52,285 nucleotides of DNA from Actinomycetes bacterium. Lineage in GTDB: Bacteria > Actinomycetota > JAHEXW01. The notes beneath the pieces are model-generated. The model was not told the DNA's origin. It did no database searches and was given only the letters and a program-made list of their open reading frames with translations. Positions 1 to 6,825 of the stretch are shown piece by piece. The stretch spans positions 1-52,285 of the forward strand of contig JAHEXW010000012.1 in NCBI GenBank assembly GCA_023251915.1. Direction: 5' to 3'. How positions within the stretch are numbered: the stretch's first letter is position 1; the number at the start of each line of letters is the position of its first letter. A program made the position numbers and the translations under genes.

Positions 1-213
1 GCCGGTGATCGCGCTTGAGGCAGCCAAACGCCGCGTCGACGGCCTGGTCCATACGTACAGAGTTTCTGCTATCACCAGTTGGACGAGATAATCATTCGCG
101 AGACGGCCGGCGTTCCTGTCCTCAACCTGGAGGCGGACAAGCCGGGGCCGCTGGACAGCCGTAACAGGCTGCGGCTGGAGGCGTTCATAGAAACCATTCG
201 GGAAAGTTCATAG
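1..213 (+). pseudogene. 2-hydroxyacyl-CoA dehydratase family (HgdB/BcrC-like), 3' end, frameshifted
   Basis: The window opens inside this gene. Frame 2 reads VIALEAAKRRVDGLVHTY and runs into a stop near base 90. Frame 1 takes over near base 61 and reads FCYHQLDEIIIRETAGVPVL, then NLEADKPGPLDSRNRLRLEA, and ends at TAG 211-213. Together they resemble the C-terminal part of the HgdB/BcrC family, whose members bind an iron-sulfur cluster in 2-hydroxyacyl-CoA dehydratases and related enzymes. The shift of frame lies around 55-63. It could be a real mutation or a sequencing error. The rest of the gene is outside the window, so the exact subfamily and substrate cannot be told. Confidence 0.55.
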
Positions 214-289
214 TTGTTGGTTCATAGTGCATAGCAAAGGTTTGTCTAAGAACCACGCGCCAAGAACCAATAACTAAAAAGGAGACGAC

Positions 290-658
290 ATGTACGAACT
301 GACCATTAAGACCCATTTCGACGCAGCTCACAGTCTAACCGGTTATCCCGGGGAGTGCGCGCGGCTGCACGGGCATAGTTTTAAGATTGATGTCATGGTT
401 GCCGGTCAAGCGCTGAATGACATTGGCCTGCTGTACGATTTCAAGGACTTAAAGGACAAGGTCAACGGCATATTAGCCAAATTCGATCACGCTCACATGA
501 ACGAAGTGGCGCCGTTCGACCGCATCAGCCCGACGGCCGAGAATCTGGCCAACTATCTCTGGCACGAAGTGCAGGGCAGCGGCCTTCCCGGCGGATTGCA
601 TGCAACCAGGGTAAATGTCTGGGAATCGGACACCGCCTGCATTTCTTACTACGAGTAG
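290..658 (+). CDS. queD: QueD, 6-carboxy-5,6,7,8-tetrahydropterin synthase
   Basis: This enzyme converts 7,8-dihydroneopterin triphosphate to 6-carboxytetrahydropterin, the second step of preQ0 and queuosine synthesis. The 122 residues are the normal length for the family. The zinc ligands are visible as the early His in FDAAHSL and the HGH of ECARLHGHSF. That segment also holds the catalytic Cys. A later FDHAHMNE matches the conserved DHAHLN block. The ATG follows AAAAAGGAG at a good distance. It is the first gene of a que operon, with queC starting 11 bases after its stop. No GTP cyclohydrolase gene is in the window. Confidence 0.93.
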   Translation: MYELTIKTHFDAAHSLTGYPGECARLHGHSFKIDVMVAGQALNDIGLLYDFKDLKDKVNGILAKFDHAHMNEVAPFDRISPTAENLANYLWHEVQGSGLPGGLHATRVNVWESDTACISYYE

Positions 659-668
659 GGAAAGAAAG

Positions 669-1319
669 ATGGCGGGCGCGGTCGTTCTGCTGAGCGGGGG
701 TTTGGATTCAGCGGTCAATCTGGCCGCTGCGGCCCAGGTCGGTCCCGTTCTCGGCGCGATAACATTTGATTACGGGCAGCTTGCGGCAGTCCGCGAAATG
801 GCGGCGGCTGCGGCGATGGCGAACCGCTACGGCATCTGGCATAGACGGCTGACGGTACCTTGGTTGACCTCGGACGTGTCGGCCTTGACTAACCCTCGCG
901 CAGCAATGCCGGAGCCAGAGGCAGGAAGTCTTGACGACTTCGCGGCAACAAGCTTGAGCGCGGCGGCGGTTTGGATTCCGAATCGAAACGGCGTATTTAT
1001 AAACATCGCTGCTTCTCTTGCAGAGCAAGAGGGCGCTGACCAGGTTGTCGCGGGATTCAACGCGGAAGAGGCTGTCACCTTCCCCGACAACAGCGCGGAC
1101 TACGTCGAGGCTGCTAACGAGGCTCTGGCTTTTTCGACCCAAGGACGGGTGCGGGTCGTGTGTCATACGCTTGAGCTGGATAAAGTCGAGATAGTAAGAC
1201 TGGGGCGGTGGCTGAAGGCGCCGCTCGATTTGGTTTGGGCCTGTTACCGCGGCGGCGAGGTAATGTGCGGCCGATGCGAATCGTGCCGGCGGCTGGCACG
1301 TGCCTACGCGCAAGCCTAA
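669..1319 (+). CDS. queC: QueC, 7-cyano-7-deazaguanine (preQ0) synthase
   Basis: QueC uses ATP and ammonia to turn 7-carboxy-7-deazaguanine into preQ0. The PP-loop ATP-binding motif SGGLDS is at residues 9-14. A C-terminal zinc site is formed by CYRGGEVMCGRCESC. The track starts the ORF at 615 inside queD. I prefer the ATG at 669, which gives MAGAVVLLSGGLDS, places the PP-loop at the N-terminus as usual for the family, and has a purine-rich GGGAAAGAAAG in front. The result is 216 aa, within the normal range. It sits between queD and a DUF366 gene in one operon. Confidence 0.92.
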   Translation: MAGAVVLLSGGLDSAVNLAAAAQVGPVLGAITFDYGQLAAVREMAAAAAMANRYGIWHRRLTVPWLTSDVSALTNPRAAMPEPEAGSLDDFAATSLSAAAVWIPNRNGVFINIAASLAEQEGADQVVAGFNAEEAVTFPDNSADYVEAANEALAFSTQGRVRVVCHTLELDKVEIVRLGRWLKAPLDLVWACYRGGEVMCGRCESCRRLARAYAQA

Positions 1320-1338
1320 TTAGGTAAAGGAGACCGTT

Positions 1339-1917
1339 ATGTTAAAAACCCAGCTGCTCTTCGAGGACATCAGCTATGACGGAACTCAGCTTGCTGGCCA
1401 TTGGATATACCAAAAGACGGGCATCCTGGGAGACGCAATCGTGTCTTTTTGCGGGCCGTGCGACGTTCATCTGGAAGCGATGGCTGATTTGAAGGACAAG
1501 ATGGCAGGGGAGACTATAGCAGCCGAACGTATGGTTCACTTCCTGGCGGAGTTCTTCGGACGGGACTTGGAAACGACGGTCCTCTATCAAAGGGCCTTGA
1601 TAACTGTTATAAAAGAGGTAACAAATACGCTGCGCGCGCGCGAGGCCGAGCACGTCAGCAGGGAAGGCGACGATCTGTATCTGACGACTGAGCGGGGCCG
1701 CGGCAAGTTGAGCGTCTCGATAGCGACTGTTAGCCTCACTTCAGGCCTCGTGCATGCGGGGGTTAACGTGAGCCAGGCGGGCACGCCCGTGGCGACCGCA
1801 GGTCTCATTGATTTAGCGATAGACGAGCGCGAATTCGCGGCTGCCGTTGTAGGCGCTTTCGCGGCCGAGATTGATGGAATAGACGAGGCGCGTTTCAAAA
1901 CTCGCGCCGTACTGTAG
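1339..1917 (+). CDS. DUF366 family protein
   Basis: This 192-aa protein matches what I remember of DUF366: YDGTQLAGHWIYQKTGILGD near the start, then FCGPCDV, DLKDK and MVHFLAEFF. No catalytic function is established for the family as far as I know. DUF366 genes are often placed with queuosine or archaeosine genes, and here it lies between queC and queE, with 19-base and 16-base gaps. A role linked to 7-deazaguanine metabolism or tRNA modification is therefore an inference from context. The ATG has AAAGGAG seven bases upstream. No signal peptide or membrane segment is seen. Confidence 0.75.
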   Translation: MLKTQLLFEDISYDGTQLAGHWIYQKTGILGDAIVSFCGPCDVHLEAMADLKDKMAGETIAAERMVHFLAEFFGRDLETTVLYQRALITVIKEVTNTLRAREAEHVSREGDDLYLTTERGRGKLSVSIATVSLTSGLVHAGVNVSQAGTPVATAGLIDLAIDEREFAAAVVGAFAAEIDGIDEARFKTRAVL

Positions 1918-1933
1918 GAGGAGATTTAATAAG

Positions 1934-2644
1934 ATGGCAATTTCAGCTCCCATAATCGAAACGTTTTCCAGCCTGCAGGGGGAAGGCAAATTCGCCGGCA
2001 GCCTGCATATTTTCGTCCGCTTCGCGGGATGCGATCTCAACTGCAAGTTTTGCGACACGCCAGACGCGCGCGATCCGGAAGCCGGCCGACCCGTTAACGT
2101 CGAAGAACTAATTGTTGAGGCCGAGGGGCTGGAACCTGCGTTTCATCGCATGGTAGCGCTGACCGGCGGAGAGCCATTGACGCACGCAGACTTCATCGCC
2201 CAGTTCCTTCGCACCTGCCGCCGCGAAGGACGGATAAATCTGCCCTACCTTCTAGAAACTAACGGCTGCCTGCCGCAAGAACTTGAGAAGGTGATCGCCT
2301 ACGTCGACGGGGTGAGCATGGATATCAAATTGCCTGGAGTATACGGCGGTCCGGCGCAATGGTTTGAACATGCCGAATTCTTAAAGATAGCGGCACTGAA
2401 AGACTTGTTCGTAAAGGTTCCTGTTGATACCGGGATGCCGGCGGCAGAATTCATGCAGGCCGTTGACCTGGTCAAGTCTGTCAGCCGGGACATTCCGTTC
2501 TTCATCCAGCCCGTAACGCCACGCGATACGCTCAAGCCGCGCGTGTCAGGGGCGGAATTAATCGACTATGCCCGCGCCGCCTCACACGAGCTCAAACAGG
2601 TCTCAGTCATGCCGCAGCTGCATCGGATTCTGGGAATCAAGTAG
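1934..2644 (+). CDS. queE: QueE, 7-carboxy-7-deazaguanine synthase (radical SAM)
   Basis: QueE rearranges 6-carboxytetrahydropterin to 7-carboxy-7-deazaguanine. The 4Fe-4S cluster motif CDLNCKFC (CxxxCxxC) lies near residue 37, followed by a radical-SAM TGGEP motif. The N-terminal FSSLQGEGKFAG block is typical of the family, where it contributes to substrate and cluster binding. The length of 236 aa is normal. A strong AGGAGGAG precedes the ATG. The stop TAG overlaps the GTG start of the following potassium channel gene by one base, so the channel is probably on the same transcript. Confidence 0.93.
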   Translation: MAISAPIIETFSSLQGEGKFAGSLHIFVRFAGCDLNCKFCDTPDARDPEAGRPVNVEELIVEAEGLEPAFHRMVALTGGEPLTHADFIAQFLRTCRREGRINLPYLLETNGCLPQELEKVIAYVDGVSMDIKLPGVYGGPAQWFEHAEFLKIAALKDLFVKVPVDTGMPAAEFMQAVDLVKSVSRDIPFFIQPVTPRDTLKPRVSGAELIDYARAASHELKQVSVMPQLHRILGIK

Positions 2645-3669
2645 TGACGGCGCAAGCGTCTAAGACGCATCCTCTGCGCCGGCTGCGCAACGCCGGCCTG
2701 ATCCTCATCGCGGTGATTGCCGCAGGCACCGCCGGCTATATTCTGATCGAGGGCTGGTCGGTCCTTGACTCCCTCTACATGACGGTCATCACCATCGCCA
2801 CCGTCGGATTCGGAGAGGTACATCCTTTAACCACGGCCGGCCGCATCTTTACGATATTTTTAATCGCTGGCGGAGTCGCCGGAGCAGGCTATACCTTAGC
2901 GCGCGTTGTGGAATTCATGATTGAAGGTTATTTCAGTGATATTTGGGGAGGTCGCACCATGAAAAAAAAGATCGATCAATTGTCGGGCCACTATATTGTC
3001 TGCGGGTTCGGCCGCGTCGGTGAGCAGGTGGCTCGCGAATTCACGCGGACGGGCGCCGAATTTGTAGTTTTGGACAACAATCCCGACGTACAGAAATTCT
3101 TGGACGCCGAAGGCGTTCTCTACATCCAGGGTGACGCCGCCGACGAAGACGTCCTGCAGGCGGCGGGCATCGAACGCGCCAAAGGCCTGGTCAGCGTGGT
3201 TGATAGCGACGCCGATAACGTCTACGTGACGCTCACGGCTCGAGCCCTGCGGCCCGATTTGTTCATTATCGCTCGCTCAAATTCGGAGAATTCCGCCTAC
3301 AAATTGAAACGCGCGGGAGCGAACCGCGTCGTCAGTCCCTATAGCCTCGGCGGCCGGCGTATCGCCTCGATGGTAATCAAGCCAGTGGTCAGCGATTTCT
3401 TGGACACGGTCATGCATGGCGAAAACCTGGAGCTGCAGTTGTCGGAGCTTAAGATCGGAGAGGGGAGTCCGCTGGGCAACCAAACCGTGAAAGAGGCCGA
3501 TATCCGGAAGAAAAGCGGCGCCATGGTGCTTAGCATCTATCGCCAGGACGGTAAGTTTGAGAATGATCTGCACGGTGACACCCGCATCGGAGAAGGCGAC
3601 AGGTTGATTGTCATCGGCACGCGCGACCAGCTAGATAAGCTGGAAACGATCAATAAGCATGCCGGCTAG
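2644..3669 (+). CDS. Potassium channel with RCK (TrkA-N/TrkA-C) domains
   Basis: This 341-aa protein has two membrane helices (about residues 15-35 and 70-92) around a pore loop with the filter TIATVGFGEV. A Rossmann-type RCK domain follows, with the nucleotide-binding GFGRVGEQ near residue 121, and then a TrkA-C domain from about 260. This is the architecture of MthK/Kch-type ligand-gated K+ channels. As in MthK, an internal methionine after the pore (TMKKKIDQL) could in principle start a free RCK subunit. The GTG start overlaps the queE stop by one base. The stop overlaps the archaemetzincin start by 11 bases. Confidence 0.88.
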   Translation: MTAQASKTHPLRRLRNAGLILIAVIAAGTAGYILIEGWSVLDSLYMTVITIATVGFGEVHPLTTAGRIFTIFLIAGGVAGAGYTLARVVEFMIEGYFSDIWGGRTMKKKIDQLSGHYIVCGFGRVGEQVAREFTRTGAEFVVLDNNPDVQKFLDAEGVLYIQGDAADEDVLQAAGIERAKGLVSVVDSDADNVYVTLTARALRPDLFIIARSNSENSAYKLKRAGANRVVSPYSLGGRRIASMVIKPVVSDFLDTVMHGENLELQLSELKIGEGSPLGNQTVKEADIRKKSGAMVLSIYRQDGKFENDLHGDTRIGEGDRLIVIGTRDQLDKLETINKHAG

Positions 3670-4192
3670 CATTCGCATAATACCGCTTGGGGACATAGAT
3701 TCAGACGTCCTGGATGAGGTCGGCGCCGCGCTAACGAGAGCCTTTGGTGCGGCGGTGACGATTGGGGAGAGCCAACCAACTCCAAAATACGCGTTTTCGC
3801 CATACGTTCACCAGTTCAGCGCCCCCATAATCGTTCACAAGCTGGCCACTACCCATGATGCCTCCGGCGCTAAGACGTTGGGTGTCATCGCTTTCGACTT
3901 ATTTGCGCCCCAAACTAATTATGTGTTCGGAGAAGCCCAGGTGGGCGGGGAAGTGGCGGTGATATCACTGTACCGTTTGCTCGAGCTTGACCGGCACGTT
4001 TACTTCGAGAGGGCCGCAAAAGAAGCCATTCACGAGATCGGGCATACCTTCGGGTTGGGACACTGCGACGACGACGTCTGCGTGATGCATTTTTCCCACA
4101 CGATAGAGGACACCGACATTAAGACAAGCGAGTTCTGCACCACATGCCGAGTAATCCTCGATAGAGTAATCGCGCTTGGAGAGGCGACCTAA
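3659..4192 (+). CDS. amzA: Archaemetzincin, zinc metalloprotease
   Basis: The active-site consensus is HEIGHTFGLGHCDDDVCVM, i.e. HExxHxxGxxH followed by the CxxxxCxM pattern that defines archaemetzincins. A later CTTC completes the structural four-Cys zinc site. At 177 aa it is normal for the family. These proteases are common in archaea and vertebrates and patchy in bacteria. The physiological substrate is unknown. The gene overlaps the channel gene by 11 bases and is the last gene of the plus-strand run before a convergent dut gene. Horizontal origin is possible, but base composition does not obviously differ from neighbours. Confidence 0.9.
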   Translation: MPASIRIIPLGDIDSDVLDEVGAALTRAFGAAVTIGESQPTPKYAFSPYVHQFSAPIIVHKLATTHDASGAKTLGVIAFDLFAPQTNYVFGEAQVGGEVAVISLYRLLELDRHVYFERAAKEAIHEIGHTFGLGHCDDDVCVMHFSHTIEDTDIKTSEFCTTCRVILDRVIALGEAT

Positions 4193-4333
4193 GAGAAAGT
4201 TTCCGTTTCTGACTCTCTGAGTAGGCATCAAAAAGTTAACTTTACATAACATAGATTATGCGAAGTATGACGTATTCTGGGCGCGTCCTCAGAAGACCCC
4301 AAACGACGAGGGATCTCAGCGGACAAAAGGAAA

Positions 4334-4774
4334 CTATGTCTTAATCCCCGTTGACCCGAAACCGCCGGCGCCGCGCGTTGTGTCCTCCAGGTCGTCAACG
4401 ACCTCAAAAGCGGCCGTCTCGACCGCCTGGATGACCAGCTGAGCGATTTTGTCACCCCGCTCGATGTGAAACGCCTCCGTCGGGTCCAGGTTGATTAAGA
4501 TGACCTTTATCTCACCCCGGTAACCGGAATCAATCAAGCCCGGCCCATTAACGACCCCGATGCCATGTTTAGCGGCCAAACCGCTCCGCGGCTGGACAAA
4601 GCCGGCGTAGCCGTCCGGTAAGGCGATTGCCAGGCCCGTGGGTACCATTGATCTCTGGCCGGGCTCCAGGGTCACGTCAGCGGCGCTGCGCAGGTCGCAA
4701 CCGGCGTCACCGGGATGCGCGTAGACCGGCGCCGGCATATCTGGGTCGATCAGCTTGATTTTGATGTCAATCAA
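4334..4774 (-). CDS. dut: Deoxyuridine 5'-triphosphate nucleotidohydrolase (dUTPase)
   Basis: The 146-aa protein shows all five motifs of trimeric dUTPases in order: AGCDLRSA, PRSGLA, GLIDSGYRGEIKV, RGDKIAQLVI and the C-terminal RGAGGFGSTG that closes over the active site. It removes dUTP and supplies dUMP for dTMP synthesis. Its ATG overlaps the TGA of the upstream diguanylate cyclase gene (ATGA). It is therefore the last gene of the nrdR-nrdD operon, and its place there fits control of the deoxynucleotide pool. Confidence 0.95.
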   Translation of the reverse strand: MIDIKIKLIDPDMPAPVYAHPGDAGCDLRSAADVTLEPGQRSMVPTGLAIALPDGYAGFVQPRSGLAAKHGIGVVNGPGLIDSGYRGEIKVILINLDPTEAFHIERGDKIAQLVIQAVETAAFEVVDDLEDTTRGAGGFGSTGIKT

Positions 4775-5817
4775 TTTATTGAATCCTCCTCAGGCAGAAA
4801 AGCCGAAGCAGCCACCTGGTGTTGGTTCTTTCCGGCGGCTTTAGCCTGATAGAGAGCCGTGTCGGCTTGTTTTAGCAAGTCAGCACCATCTTCGGCGTGG
4901 AAAGGATAGCTGGCGACGCCGATACTCACTGTGAGCTGCGCTTTTTGCTGCGGACCGGCCGTGAACGCATACTCAGCCGTCTTCTTGATAATGCGTTCGG
5001 CAGCGTTGGCTCCGCCGGTCACGCCCGTTTCCGGCAAAAGAACTGTAAACTCCTCGCCGCCAAAGCGCGCCACGATGTCGATATCGCGGCACGTACCGTT
5101 TATCAGGGCAGCCAGTTCGCCTAGCGCGTCATCTCCGGCCAGGTGGCCGTACGAGTCGTTGAAGTATTTAAAATCATCGATATCGATCATCAGACAAGTA
5201 ATCTGATGCCCGAAGCGTTTAGCCCGTTTTATCTCAGAATCCAGGCGGTTTACCAGGTAGCGGTGATTGAATATCATCGTTTTGTCATCCGTAACGCACA
5301 GCTGGCGAGCCGTTTCATACAAGACGGCGTTGCCCAAAGCCTGCGTCAACTGGGTAACAGTGAGGTCCAACACTTCCCCGCCCTGACTGGCCGCGTCCCG
5401 GTAAGCGCTATCGGTAATGCAGAGCGCCCCGTAGACGGTCTGTCCGTTGCTCAACGGCAAGTAGACATGCTCGTCCTCCTGCATCAATTGACTGTCAGGC
5501 GGCTCGATCAGCGCGTCGAGCGCCGCGACCGCTTTGTTCCGTGCGTCCTGGGTCATCCCTTTCGTATCGGAAACGGCAAAACGCCTGTGATTGGCGTCCC
5601 AAACAATCAAGGCGTACTCATTCAAGCTAAGCGAGTCCTCCATGATTGACTTGGTCTTGGTCTTAAGTTCTTCCATTACTACCGTCGAATGAACCTCGTT
5701 GACGATGCTTTTGAAGGCGTCGTGGGTGCGAAACTTTCGGTCAAGCTCTTCCCTTGTCATGATCAGCTCGTCCCGCAGAAGCTCGATATGAAGATCTTTG
5801 TTATGCTCTATTGCCAT
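4771..5817 (-). CDS. Diguanylate cyclase, GAF-like sensor plus GGDEF
   Basis: The 348-aa protein has a charged N-terminal helix, a GAF-like region (about 40-165) and a GGDEF domain (about 185-335). The active site is RFGGEEF. An RDID sequence five residues before it forms the RxxD product-inhibition site, so it should make c-di-GMP and be feedback-inhibited. No membrane segment is seen. The track starts at 5886, inside nrdG. I prefer the ATG at 5817 (MAIEHNKD), which follows AAGGCAGG and clears nrdG by 22 bases. Its place between nrdG and dut is unusual and suggests shared NrdR control. Confidence 0.88.
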   Translation of the reverse strand: MAIEHNKDLHIELLRDELIMTREELDRKFRTHDAFKSIVNEVHSTVVMEELKTKTKSIMEDSLSLNEYALIVWDANHRRFAVSDTKGMTQDARNKAVAALDALIEPPDSQLMQEDEHVYLPLSNGQTVYGALCITDSAYRDAASQGGEVLDLTVTQLTQALGNAVLYETARQLCVTDDKTMIFNHRYLVNRLDSEIKRAKRFGHQITCLMIDIDDFKYFNDSYGHLAGDDALGELAALINGTCRDIDIVARFGGEEFTVLLPETGVTGGANAAERIIKKTAEYAFTAGPQQKAQLTVSIGVASYPFHAEDGADLLKQADTALYQAKAAGKNQHQVAASAFLPEEDSIN

Positions 5818-5839
5818 AATAACCTGCCTTGGGAATATA

Positions 5840-6532
5840 CTAACGAAGCTTGGTCGGAACGAAGCCATTACACACAGCGACGGCATCTTCCAGGTCTTGA
5901 ACGCGATACGGTTTCACTTCAGACGCTTCCGGCGCTAAACTCTTGGCCGGATTAAACTGCTGCACAACGTATTTTAACGCGCCCTCTTCCGCCAGCTCAG
6001 ACGCAATATCCGGCAACTGTGCCAAAGACACGGCCGGCGGGTACGCGGTGGTGCGAAACTCGTGCTCGACTCCAGACCTTAGGATAAGCTTGATGCTTTC
6101 CCTAATCGTCTCGGGCGCGACGTCGCTCCCGGTTATGGCGCAATAATCGTTAATGCTGCCCTTGATGTCCATGGCGACTGACGCAATCACGCCATCGTCA
6201 AGCAAAGAAGACAGTATAGCAGGATTACTGCCGTTGGTGTCGAGCTTAACCGGATAGCCGAGCGAGCGGATCTCGTCAATCATGGGGCGCAGGGACGCCG
6301 ATAGAGTCGGCTCCCCTCCCGTTATCACAACTCCGTCGATCCAGCCTTTTTTGCCCGCCAGATAAGCGATGACGTCCTCGAATGGCACAGAAGGTTGTTG
6401 ATCGGGGCGCAACACCAGTTCGGGATTGTGGCAAAAAGCGCAGCGGAAGTTGCAGCCGCCCAAAAACAGAACGGTCGCTATCTTCCCTTCCCAGTCCAGC
6501 AGGGTTACAGGCAGATGCCCCTTGACGTTCAT
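5840..6532 (-). CDS. nrdG: Anaerobic ribonucleoside-triphosphate reductase activating protein
   Basis: This radical-SAM enzyme installs the glycyl radical on NrdD. The cluster motif is CNFRCAFC (CxxxCxxC), near residue 27, and VVITGGEPTL is the SAM-contacting segment. The 230 residues are typical of the NrdG form in strict anaerobes that begins with a tryptophan-containing MNVKGHLPVTLLDWEGK region. It follows the thioredoxin-like gene by seven bases and nrdD by two genes, so the three make a complete class III reductase set. Confidence 0.9.
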   Translation of the reverse strand: MNVKGHLPVTLLDWEGKIATVLFLGGCNFRCAFCHNPELVLRPDQQPSVPFEDVIAYLAGKKGWIDGVVITGGEPTLSASLRPMIDEIRSLGYPVKLDTNGSNPAILSSLLDDGVIASVAMDIKGSINDYCAITGSDVAPETIRESIKLILRSGVEHEFRTTAYPPAVSLAQLPDIASELAEEGALKYVVQQFNPAKSLAPEASEVKPYRVQDLEDAVAVCNGFVPTKLR

Positions 6533-6539
6533 GGCGAAA

Positions 6540-6785
6540 CTAGTGGATTATCCACTCGGCCATCTGGCTGCGACTCGGGACTTCGCCCCGAAAAGCCTTG
6601 ATCTCTTTGCCGCCGTCGTCACAGACGACTATCGAAGGCGTTGCCATGATGCCGTAGAAAGCGCCTTCGCTCAGGCCGTCCAGGTCGTTAAGGTTATATA
6701 GCTCAACGTTCGGAGCCCCGTCTAAAAGGGCTTTGGCCTCGGGACATTTGGGACAATCGTCTTTCCAAAACAATTTGATCTTCAT
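6540..6785 (-). CDS. Thioredoxin/glutaredoxin-like protein (NrdH-like)
   Basis: This 81-aa single-domain protein starts with KIKLFWKDDCPKCPEAK. The CPKC redox motif is in the place expected for a thioredoxin or glutaredoxin fold, and ATPSIV contains the conserved cis-proline. It lies between nrdD and nrdG. Some class III reductases take electrons from a thioredoxin or NrdH-like protein instead of formate. I infer that this protein is the reductant for NrdD here. It could also be a general disulfide reductase. Confidence 0.8.
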   Translation of the reverse strand: MKIKLFWKDDCPKCPEAKALLDGAPNVELYNLNDLDGLSEGAFYGIMATPSIVVCDDGGKEIKAFRGEVPSRSQMAEWIIH

Positions 6786-6825
6786 GTATGTACTCCTCTT
6801 TGTAAGCTTTGTGCCTATTGTTTGA

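Noticed and set aside
214-289. preQ1 riboswitch before queD
   Set aside because: TTGGTTC and GAACCAA could pair and AACTAAAAAGGAG is slightly reminiscent of the preQ1-I end, but the conserved core and pseudoknot cannot be matched. The GGTTCATAGTGCATAG sequence looks more like low-complexity junk.
615-668. Upstream start of queC
   Set aside because: It would add 18 residues read from queD in another frame; the ATG at 669 matches the family N-terminus.
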